The position numbers and the translations under genes were made by a program. From contig MGXU01000010.1 of the NCBI GenBank assembly GCA_001801815.1, positions 320,332 through 384,331 on the forward strand: 64,000 nucleotides of DNA, written 5' to 3'. Of the stretch, positions 29,515 to 36,936 are shown piece after piece. Numbering within the stretch: the first letter of the stretch is position 1; each line of letters begins with the position of its first letter. Below the pieces are notes generated by a model. The model did no database searches. It saw only the letters and a list, made by a program, of their open reading frames with translations, and was not told the origin of the DNA. This stretch comes from Gammaproteobacteria bacterium RIFCSPHIGHO2_12_FULL_36_30 (GTDB lineage: Bacteria > Pseudomonadota > Gammaproteobacteria > Coxiellales > Coxiellaceae).

Positions 29515-29588
29515 TTTGCCACTATGTTTGATGAAACAATCTTGGTAATATGCACCATTATTAAATCAAATATAAGAGCTCACGGAAT

Positions 29589-30659
29589 ATGAAACGAAAA
29601 ATACACTCTTATCATGCACTTATGCGTTATGCCCGAATCATGAAATTTGGCGGAATATACACAAAAATAGACCCTGCAACAGGCTTATTTGCCATGATTG
29701 CCGTGCATAATACAAAATTAGGCCCTGCAATTGGCGGCTGTCGTTTTTATTCATATCCATCACCAGAATCAGCATTAAAAGATGTTTTGCGTCTTGCGTA
29801 CGGCATGACATTAAAAGCTGCCGCATGTGATTTACCGCACGGCGGTGCAAAAGCAGTGATTATCAAACCAAAAGGTGATTATGATCGAGAAGCAATATTT
29901 CGCAGCTTCGGTGATTTTGTACATGAATTAAATGGACGATATATTACTGCGGTTGATGTTGGATCAAACGTAAATGATATGAAAATAATTTCAGAGCGCA
30001 CACCATTTGTATCAAGTATTACGGCAACTGGCGAGGTTTCTGAAGATCCTTCTGTTTCAACTGCAAAAGGCGTGTTTCGCGCAATACAAGCAGCGGTAAA
30101 ATTTAAATTACATAAAAATAATTGCGATGGTGTTCGTGTTGCAATTCAAGGTATCGGACACGTTGGTTATTTACTCGCAAAACATTTAGTAAATGATGGT
30201 GCGACAGTAATTGTTTCTGACGTGAATGCAGATATTTTAGAAAAATGTAAAAAAGAATTAAACGTAACAGTTGTTGCGCCTGATAAAATTGAAACTGTTG
30301 ACTGCGATATTTATGCACCTTGTGCACTTGGCGCCACAATTACGCATGATTTTATTAAGCATACAAAAGCAAAAATTATTGCAGGCTCCGCAAATAATCA
30401 ATTAGCACATCATAATAATGCGCGCATTATGCATGAACGCGGCATTATTTATTTGCCTGATTTTTTAATTAACTCAGGTGGACTCATTCACGTTGCGATG
30501 GAATATGCTTATCAAGATGCATTAAAAGCAGATGAAAAAATTGATAACATATATAATATCACGATGACGATGTTAGAGCGTGTTGCAAGTAGCGGAAAAA
30601 CACCGAACGTTGTTGCGGAAGAAATGGCGTTTGAGAGATTAGCATGCCAAAAAAATTAA
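29589..30659 (+). CDS. leucine (branched-chain amino acid) dehydrogenase
   Basis: 356 residues of the Glu/Leu/Phe/Val dehydrogenase family. Substrate-lysine motif LGPAIGGCRFY, DLPHGGAKAVI (catalytic lysine), AVDVGSNVNDM and the NAD site VAIQGIGHVGYLLAKHL. The internal IYAPCALGATITHDF is typical of LeuDH. It deaminates leucine, valine and isoleucine to oxo-acids, feeding the E1/E2 genes that follow. First gene of a coupled operon; its end overlaps the E1 alpha start by 16 bases. The start is uncertain; a shorter form from MKFGGIYTKIDPATG is possible. Confidence 0.88.
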   Translation: MKRKIHSYHALMRYARIMKFGGIYTKIDPATGLFAMIAVHNTKLGPAIGGCRFYSYPSPESALKDVLRLAYGMTLKAAACDLPHGGAKAVIIKPKGDYDREAIFRSFGDFVHELNGRYITAVDVGSNVNDMKIISERTPFVSSITATGEVSEDPSVSTAKGVFRAIQAAVKFKLHKNNCDGVRVAIQGIGHVGYLLAKHLVNDGATVIVSDVNADILEKCKKELNVTVVAPDKIETVDCDIYAPCALGATITHDFIKHTKAKIIAGSANNQLAHHNNARIMHERGIIYLPDFLINSGGLIHVAMEYAYQDALKADEKIDNIYNITMTMLERVASSGKTPNVVAEEMAFERLACQKN

Positions 30660-31717
30660 AAACAATTACATCATTTATTGTGCCCTATTTACAGTATTTA
30701 GATGAACACAGCCAACAAACACAACCCTTCCCAGATTTTATTACAAATGATTTATTAATTGATTTATATAAACGCATGACTGTGTTGCGCGTATTTGATA
30801 ATCAAATGGTAAATTTACATCGCACTGGAAAAATAGGTACTTTTCCATCATCGCAAGGACAAGAAGCAATATTTGTTGCAACCGGTTTTAGCATGGATAA
30901 AGAAGATGTGCTCTGCCCTTTTTATCGCGATCATGGTTCATTATTGCAACGCGGATATTCACTCACAGATATTTTAGCGTATTGGTCCGGAGATGAACGT
31001 GGTAATGCTTCCCCTACTTTAAATCAAGATTTTCCAATTTGTGTACCTATCGCAACGCAATGCTTACACGCTGCAGGTGCTGCATACGCAATTAAATATA
31101 AAAAAGAAAAACGAGTTGTCGTCACTGAAATTGGCGATGGCGGAACATCAAAAGGCGATTTTTACGAAGCAATGAATTTAGCAGGCGCATGGCATTTGCC
31201 AGTAATATTTGTAATCGATAATAATCAATGGGCAATTTCGGTTCCGCGCGCAAAACAAAGTTCATGCGAAACACTTGCGCAAAAAGCAATTGCGGCAGGA
31301 TTAGATTGTATTCAAGTCGATGGTAATGATGTGATTGCAATGATGGATGTGATGAAAACAGCTTTATTACAAGTGCGAAATGGTGGGAAAGCAATTGTGA
31401 TTGAAGCAGTTTCTTATCGTTTAGCAGATCACACAACAGTTGATGATGCGTCACGTTATTCGGATGTAGAAGAAAAAAAATCAGCATGGAAAAAAGAACC
31501 CATCGCACGTTTAGGATATTATTTAGAAGCGCAAGGTGTGTGGAATAAAGAAAAAGAAAATGAATTACAACACACAACAAAAGAATTTGTTGAAAAAGAA
31601 ATTAATCATTATTTTTCACGCGAAAAACAAAAACCAGAAACGATGTTTGATTATATGTATGAAACATTACCGGACGCATACATTGATCAACGAAATGATT
31701 TATTGGAAAACTCATGA
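30644..31717 (+). CDS. 2-oxoacid dehydrogenase E1 component, alpha subunit
   Basis: 357 residues. Thiamine-pyrophosphate binding GDGGTSKGDFYEAMNLAGA...NNQWAIS is intact, with QGQEAIFVATG and YRDHG near the active site. In an operon with LeuDH and E1 beta/E2, so most likely the branched-chain oxo-acid dehydrogenase, though PdhA-type pyruvate enzymes look similar. Ends with a four-base overlap with E1 beta. No E3 (lipoamide dehydrogenase) gene follows; it must be shared and encoded elsewhere. Confidence 0.85.
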   Translation: MPKKLKTITSFIVPYLQYLDEHSQQTQPFPDFITNDLLIDLYKRMTVLRVFDNQMVNLHRTGKIGTFPSSQGQEAIFVATGFSMDKEDVLCPFYRDHGSLLQRGYSLTDILAYWSGDERGNASPTLNQDFPICVPIATQCLHAAGAAYAIKYKKEKRVVVTEIGDGGTSKGDFYEAMNLAGAWHLPVIFVIDNNQWAISVPRAKQSSCETLAQKAIAAGLDCIQVDGNDVIAMMDVMKTALLQVRNGGKAIVIEAVSYRLADHTTVDDASRYSDVEEKKSAWKKEPIARLGYYLEAQGVWNKEKENELQHTTKEFVEKEINHYFSREKQKPETMFDYMYETLPDAYIDQRNDLLENS

Positions 31718-32685
31718 CAGCAATCACATTAGTCGAAGCAGTCACACAAGCCATCGCATATGAGATGTCACACGACAAAAATGTCATTATTTTTGGTGAA
31801 GATATTGCTGTTAACGGCGGTGTTTTTCGCTCAACAGTTGGTTTACTTGAAAAATTTGGACCTGAACGTGTACTTGATACACCACTTGCAGAAAGTATGA
31901 TTGCGGGCATGGCGATTGGAATGGCAACACAAGGATTAAAACCCATTGCTGAATTTCAATTTATGGGATTTATTTATTCTGGTTTTGATCAAATGATTTC
32001 ACACGCATCACGCATGCGCAATCGCACACGCGGACGATTAACTTGTCCAATTGTTTATCGCGCACCTTACGGCGGCGGAATTCACGCACCAGAACATCAT
32101 TCAGAAAGCAGTGAAGCATTATTCGCTCATATTCCAGGCATGCGCGTTGTCATTCCATCATCACCTGCAAAAGCATATGGATTATTATTAGCGGCAATTC
32201 GCAATCCCGATCCTATTTTATTTTTAGAACCAAAAAGAATTTATCGTTTAGTAAAACAAGAAGTGCCTGATAATGGAAAAGCATTACCACTGGATAAATG
32301 TTTTCTCGTGAAAGAAGGTGATGATGTCACTTTAATTTCATGGGGCGCAATGATGAAAGAAACAATTGAAGCGGCAGAACAATTAGAAAATAGCGGTATT
32401 TCTGCTGAAATAATTGATTTAGCAACAATATCGCCAATTGATATGGAAACCATTTTAACATCCGTTGAAAAAACAGGTCGCTGTGTAATTATTTCTGAAG
32501 CGCCGCGCACATGTGGCGTTAGCGCTGAAATTGCAGCACAATTAGCAGAATATGCATTAGATACATTAAAAGCGCCGGTTCAACGCGTGAGTGGCTATGA
32601 TACTGTCATGCCATACGCACAATTAGAAAAATATTATATGCCAAGTGCGCAACGAATTATAAAAGCAGTGGAAAAAATAATATGA
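31714..32685 (+). CDS. 2-oxoacid dehydrogenase E1 component, beta subunit
   Basis: 323 residues, transketolase-like. Conserved FGEDIAVNGGVFRSTVGL, DTPLAESMIAGMAIGMA, and PYGGGIHAPEHHSESSEALF segments, with the C-terminal domain GWKAVTW-like LISWGAMMKETIEAAEQL. Forms the alpha2beta2 E1 with the previous gene. Overlaps both neighbours by four bases, so subunit stoichiometry is probably kept by coupled translation. Confidence 0.88.
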   Translation: MTAITLVEAVTQAIAYEMSHDKNVIIFGEDIAVNGGVFRSTVGLLEKFGPERVLDTPLAESMIAGMAIGMATQGLKPIAEFQFMGFIYSGFDQMISHASRMRNRTRGRLTCPIVYRAPYGGGIHAPEHHSESSEALFAHIPGMRVVIPSSPAKAYGLLLAAIRNPDPILFLEPKRIYRLVKQEVPDNGKALPLDKCFLVKEGDDVTLISWGAMMKETIEAAEQLENSGISAEIIDLATISPIDMETILTSVEKTGRCVIISEAPRTCGVSAEIAAQLAEYALDTLKAPVQRVSGYDTVMPYAQLEKYYMPSAQRIIKAVEKII

Positions 32686-33803
32686 AAATATTTAAGCTCC
32701 CCGATCTCGGCGAAGGTTTACCCGATGCAATTATTCGCGAATGGTATGTCAAAGTTGGTGATGCTGTAAAAAAAGATCAACCCATTGTTGCAATGGAAAC
32801 TGCAAAAGCATTAGTCGATGTGCCCGCACCTTTCGATACAAAAATCGAAAAATTATTTGGTAATGTCAATGACACAATCGAAACAGGAAAACCATTAATT
32901 GGTTTTGAAGGCGCTGCAGAAATTGATGAGAAAAAAGATACGGGCACTGTCGTTGGAAAAATTGAACAATCAGAAAAAATTATTTCTGGAAATTTAAATT
33001 TAACTGATGCTGTTGTTAATAATAATATTAAAGCAACGCCCGCAATTCGCGCACTCGCTCGAAAATTAAATATTGATTTATCCACTGTAAAATTTAGCGG
33101 TGATCGCATTACAGAAGATGATGTGAAAAAATCTGCTCAAAAACCTGGTGTTACTGAAGCGAAAGACGGTTGGGAAAATTTATCTAACACAAAACGTGCC
33201 ATGGTATTAAGCATGCAGCAATCTCATCACGACATTGTTCCGGTCACCATCATTGATGAAGTTGATATTCATGCATGGCAAGGCAAACAAGATATTACCA
33301 TTCGCATTATTCGCGCCATCACTGCAGCATGCAAAAAAGAACCTGCATTAAATGCTATTTTTAACGGCAAAAATATGCAAATGAAAAAATTCGATAAAAT
33401 AAATTTAGGGTTAGCGCTCGACATGCCGCATGGATTATATGTTCCTGTGATTAAAGACGCTGCGAATTTATCCGATGAAAAAATTCGCGAAACAATTGAA
33501 AAATTTAAAAGCCAAGCACAAACAAAATCAATTGCACAAGCTGACTTAAAAGATCCAACAATTGTATTATCAAATTTTGGTTCGATTGCCGGAAAATATG
33601 CAAACCCCATTATCTTACCGCCAACGGTTGCAATTATTGGTGTTGGCAGAATTACAAAAAATGTTGCGCTTGATAAAAACAATAAATGCGAATTACACAA
33701 AGTCATTCCACTATCATTATCAGTTGATCATCGCGCAATTACTGGCGGTGAAGCAGCGCGTTTTTTACATGCGATGATGGATGCGCTCGCACAAGCATCA
33801 TGA
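32682..33803 (+). CDS. 2-oxoacid dehydrogenase E2 component (dihydrolipoamide acyltransferase)
   Basis: 373 residues. One lipoyl domain (1-75; lipoylated lysine in METAKALVDV), a linker, a peripheral-subunit-binding domain (about 110-150, TPAIRALARKLNIDLSTV), then the catalytic core (about 165-373). The active-site signature reads SVDHRAITGGEAARF: the usual DHRxxDG has threonine for the second aspartate, a variant I recall in other proteobacterial 2-oxoacid E2 proteins. The stop overlaps the tgt start in ATGA. Confidence 0.87.
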   Translation: MKIFKLPDLGEGLPDAIIREWYVKVGDAVKKDQPIVAMETAKALVDVPAPFDTKIEKLFGNVNDTIETGKPLIGFEGAAEIDEKKDTGTVVGKIEQSEKIISGNLNLTDAVVNNNIKATPAIRALARKLNIDLSTVKFSGDRITEDDVKKSAQKPGVTEAKDGWENLSNTKRAMVLSMQQSHHDIVPVTIIDEVDIHAWQGKQDITIRIIRAITAACKKEPALNAIFNGKNMQMKKFDKINLGLALDMPHGLYVPVIKDAANLSDEKIRETIEKFKSQAQTKSIAQADLKDPTIVLSNFGSIAGKYANPIILPPTVAIIGVGRITKNVALDKNNKCELHKVIPLSLSVDHRAITGGEAARFLHAMMDALAQAS

Positions 33804-34972
33804 AAAATATTTTTTCATCACAATTAATTAAGCAACACAAAAATTCTCATGCGCGTGTAATGAAAGTTAAAACTCCGCACGGCGAATTCACAACACCCTG
33901 TTTTATGCCCGTTGGCACGCGCGCATTTGTAAATTTAATGTCACCTGATGATTTAATTGTAACAAACACACAAATTATTTTAGGTGGAAATACCTATCAC
34001 ATGTTGGTTTCACCCAGCATGGAAATTATTCAAGCTGCAGGTGGCATGCACAAATTTATGAATTGGAATAAACCAATGTTAACAGACAGCGGTGGATTTC
34101 AAGTATTTAGTTTGTCGAATAAAACAGATATTTGTAAAATAAAAGAAGACGGCGCGCATTTTAAACATCCTATTACCGGAAAAATAATTACATTAAATTC
34201 TAAAACTTCAATTGAAGCGCAAAAAATAATCGGCGCTGATATTATCATGGCATTTGATCAATGCACACCAGAAAATATTTCAGAAGATGAAGCGCAAAAA
34301 ATAATGGAGCGCACACATCGCTGGCTTTTAGAATCCAAAACAATTCACGATCAAAATCAAAATTCATTTTATGGCTTAAAACAAGCACTTTTTGGCATTA
34401 TTCAAGGTGGCATTTATCAAAAACTACGCGAACAAAGTGCGCAATTTATTGTGGATGCTGATTTAGATGGAATTGGAATTGGCGGCGAATCAATTGGTTT
34501 TAATATGGAAAAAACTGCGGACATTATAAATTGGGTGCGCCCTATTCTTCCTGAAAATAAAATTCGCTACACGATGGGTGTTGGCGCGCATCCGCAAGAT
34601 TTAATTGATGTTGTAAAATGTGGCGCTGATATTTTTGATTGTGTCGCGCCAACACGTAACGCACGACACGGATCTTTATATCATGGTTTTGCAGAACCAA
34701 AAGATGATTGGATAATATTTAATGCTTGCGGTGAAGAAAAGGGATTAATCAGCATTAAAAAAAGTATTTACGCCAAAGACGAAAATCCTATTTTAAAAAA
34801 TTGCGAATGTCGCACCTGCAAAAATTATTCCCGCGCGTATTTACATTATTTATTTAAATCAGAAGCGCCGGCATATCATAATTTAGCGTGTGTGCATAAT
34901 ATTTTTGTGATGCAGAGGACGTGTGATGTGATGCGAGATGTTATATCTTTTTGCGCTCACGCTGACGCATGA
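33800..34972 (+). CDS. tgt: tRNA-guanine transglycosylase
   Basis: 390 residues. Barrel enzyme that swaps guanine-34 for preQ1 in GUN tRNAs. LTDSGGFQVFSL is the substrate-binding motif, FDCVAPTRNARHG carries the nucleophilic aspartate, and the zinc site is CECRTC with a later histidine. The first active-site segment is FDQCTPENIS instead of the common DECTPY. It is translationally coupled to the E2 gene, an unusual setting. The last residues CAHADA lie inside a palindromic repeat (34951-34976), so the natural C-terminus may have been altered. Confidence 0.9.
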   Translation: MKNIFSSQLIKQHKNSHARVMKVKTPHGEFTTPCFMPVGTRAFVNLMSPDDLIVTNTQIILGGNTYHMLVSPSMEIIQAAGGMHKFMNWNKPMLTDSGGFQVFSLSNKTDICKIKEDGAHFKHPITGKIITLNSKTSIEAQKIIGADIIMAFDQCTPENISEDEAQKIMERTHRWLLESKTIHDQNQNSFYGLKQALFGIIQGGIYQKLREQSAQFIVDADLDGIGIGGESIGFNMEKTADIINWVRPILPENKIRYTMGVGAHPQDLIDVVKCGADIFDCVAPTRNARHGSLYHGFAEPKDDWIIFNACGEEKGLISIKKSIYAKDENPILKNCECRTCKNYSRAYLHYLFKSEAPAYHNLACVHNIFVMQRTCDVMRDVISFCAHADA

Positions 34973-34976
34973 GCGC
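34951..34976. repeat. short palindromic repeat at the tgt 3' end
   Basis: TGCGCTCA (34952-34959) and TGAGCGCA (34970-34977) enclose CGCTGACGCA. The first 24 bases, TTGCGCTCACGCTGACGCAT and on, match the right arm (complemented) of the element at 36807-36906 at 22 positions, so the two belong to one family. No T-tract follows on the plus strand, so it is not an ordinary terminator. Confidence 0.6.
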
Positions 34977-34984
34977 ATAAACAC

Positions 34985-35683
34985 TCAACAATCCTGCAAC
35001 CGTTTAATCTGCTTTCCATTCAAATCAAAATTATTTTCATCCAACCACTTTTCAAATTTAATTTTTAACGCTGGCCATTCATTATCTAAAATTGAAAACC
35101 AAGTTGTGTCGCGATTATGATTTTTAAATACATTGCATTGTCTGAAAATACCCTCGAATTGAAAACCTAAACGAAGTGCTGCATTGCGTGATGCTTCATT
35201 AAGCGAATTACATTTCCATTCATAACGACGATAATGTAATTCTTCAAAAACATAATGCATCATTAAATACATTGCTTCTGTCGCCAACGGTGTTTGTTTT
35301 AAAAATTTTGAATAATGTAAATGCCCCACTTCAATTGTTCCATGCGTTGGATCGATTCGTAAATAGCCTGCAATGCCAATTGGTTTTTTTGATTTTAAAT
35401 CGATAATAACATATAATATTGTGTCATCATTTTTTACTTTATTATGCAACCATTGTTGAAATCCTTCTAACAAAAAAATTGGTCCAGACGACAAATAAGT
35501 CCACGATTCACCTTTATTTTCAAATGAAATCGCATCAAACAAATCGCTTGCATGTTTTTCAATATCTAAAATTTCAAGCGAACAATATTTTCCTGTCATT
35601 TTATTTTTAGATGGATATTCGCAAGATTTCCAATTGGGAACAATGTCGCCGATCGTTTGATTAAATTTATTTATTTCTGACAT
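34985..35683 (-). CDS. GNAT-family acetyltransferase (RimJ/RimL type)
   Basis: 232 residues from ATG 35683 (GGAAAG upstream; an in-frame GTG at 35689 would add two residues). The acetyl-CoA pocket is in KQTPLATEAMYLMMHYVFEELHYRRYEWKC, and the segment NEASRNAALRLGFQFEGIFRQ is the RimJ/RimL signature; ILYVIIDLKSKKPIGIAGYL forms the GNAT beta-4 region. Likely acetylates protein N-termini, a polyamine or an antibiotic; substrate unknown. Converges with tgt from the right. Confidence 0.83.
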   Translation of the reverse strand: MSEINKFNQTIGDIVPNWKSCEYPSKNKMTGKYCSLEILDIEKHASDLFDAISFENKGESWTYLSSGPIFLLEGFQQWLHNKVKNDDTILYVIIDLKSKKPIGIAGYLRIDPTHGTIEVGHLHYSKFLKQTPLATEAMYLMMHYVFEELHYRRYEWKCNSLNEASRNAALRLGFQFEGIFRQCNVFKNHNRDTTWFSILDNEWPALKIKFEKWLDENNFDLNGKQIKRLQDC

Positions 35684-35706
35684 ATTCACTTTCCATCAAA
35701 TAAAAT

Positions 35707-36702
35707 TTACTTTTTATTTTTCATTAAAATTGCGCAAACCAATCCAACCATTTTTTCTTTATCTTTTGGTGCGCTTTCTGCAATTAATAATGTTAATGCT
35801 GTTAAGGCAGGCGGTGTCATTTTTTTCAAATCTAAAATTTTTGCTTGTTTTAAAAACCAAACAAATGCATATGCACCGCTACGTTTATTGCCATCAACAA
35901 ACGGGTGATTTTTTATGATGAAATAAAGTAAATGCGCTGATTTTTCTTCAATACTTGGATAAACATCTTGATCACCAAATGATTGCATCACATTTCCAAT
36001 AATTCCGGCAATACTATCTTTAGATCTTTCAACACCAAAAATATCAGTTGCTTCGCCTTTTGAAATTAAATTTTGTTTTAATTCAGAAAGCGCTTTATTT
36101 AATTTTTCTGCAGTCAAATTTACTTTCTTTTTTGTGCTGCCTTTCGATACTAATTTATCTTTATCGTAAGAATCCAGTGATAACCACGTGTCTGCAAATA
36201 ATGAAATTAACTCAAGCACACTGTCTTTATCAATTGCAAATCCATCTGGTAATAATTTTCTAACATCATCAACTGATTTTAAAAATTCATCATAATTTTT
36301 TTTGATGCGATGGCGATTAATGGTGTAACCTTTTTGAATGTGGTTTTTTAAGGTTTGTGTTGCCCATTGGCGAAAATGAGTAGCCTTTATAGAATTAACG
36401 CGGTACCCAATAGATAGCACAAGATCTAAATTGTAATATTCGAGCGCCCTTTTTATACTGCGTTTACCTTCACTTTGAACTGTTTCCATTTTGGAAACAG
36501 TTGCCATATGATTCAGCTCACCGCAATCAAATATATTCTTAACATGTTTTGAAATCGCTGCTTTTTGCACTTCAAAAAGTTCAGCGACTTGCTGTTGTGT
36601 TAGCCAAATCGTTTCAAATTGATTATCCGTTTTTAATTCTAGCGAACCTGTTTTGGATTGATAAATAACTGTTTGGTTAATTGTGTCGTTTTGTTTTTTC
36701 AT
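35707..36702 (-). CDS. RhuM-family protein with C-terminal Fic/DOC domain
   Basis: 331 residues from ATG 36702. The N-terminal half (about 1-175) is the virulence RhuM domain: IWLTQQQVAELFEVQKAAISKHVKNIF and the later ALEYYNLDLVLSIGYRVNS. The C-terminal half is a Fic/DOC fold with the complete catalytic motif HPFVDGNKRSG (His, Asp/Asn and Arg in place), which catalyses AMPylation or phosphorylation. No upstream inhibitory motif S/TxxxE/G is obvious in the N-terminal half. Related two-domain proteins are common in mobile regions of proteobacteria. Target unknown. Confidence 0.85.
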   Translation of the reverse strand: MKKQNDTINQTVIYQSKTGSLELKTDNQFETIWLTQQQVAELFEVQKAAISKHVKNIFDCGELNHMATVSKMETVQSEGKRSIKRALEYYNLDLVLSIGYRVNSIKATHFRQWATQTLKNHIQKGYTINRHRIKKNYDEFLKSVDDVRKLLPDGFAIDKDSVLELISLFADTWLSLDSYDKDKLVSKGSTKKKVNLTAEKLNKALSELKQNLISKGEATDIFGVERSKDSIAGIIGNVMQSFGDQDVYPSIEEKSAHLLYFIIKNHPFVDGNKRSGAYAFVWFLKQAKILDLKKMTPPALTALTLLIAESAPKDKEKMVGLVCAILMKNKK

Positions 36703-36806
36703 ATGACCCACCATTATAAATAAATTAAAAAAGAATGGGGGTCATTATAAGTCATTTTGAATTTTTACGAAATACAGTGTTTTATTATTTATTTTTGTCT
36801 TGCAAA

Positions 36807-36906
36807 TTGCGCTCACCCTGATGGGCGAGCTTCTGAAGGATCGTTGTAGCTAGCGTGATGTCACGACGAAGATCTGTCAGAAGCCCATGCGTCAGCGTGA
36901 ACGCAA
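36807..36906. repeat. 100-bp palindromic element
   Basis: Imperfect inverted repeat about 30 bases long: left arm TTGCGCTCACCCTGATG..., right arm complement TTGCGTTCACGCTGACGCAT..., about 28 matches. A second internal stem (TCGTTGTAGC with GTCACGACGA) lies in the middle. It fills about half of the 222-base gap between the RhuM-Fic gene and the giant gene, which otherwise holds only AT-rich sequence. It shares sequence with the tgt-end repeat. Confidence 0.6.
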
Positions 36907-36936
36907 AGAACAAAAAATAATTTTAAAAAAAATATT

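Noticed and set aside
31122-31580. 152-codon minus-strand frame inside the E1 alpha gene
   Set aside because: Shadow of a certain gene with typical low-complexity L/H-rich antisense translation.
34951-34976. Palindrome behind tgt as an ordinary terminator
   Set aside because: No T-tract follows on the plus strand and the sequence recurs at 36.8 kb, so it is better viewed as a repeat.
36715-36936. Possible small RNA or CRISPR repeat in the gap before the giant gene
   Set aside because: Only two arms of one imperfect palindrome are seen; no regularly spaced repeats and no promoter-terminator pair.
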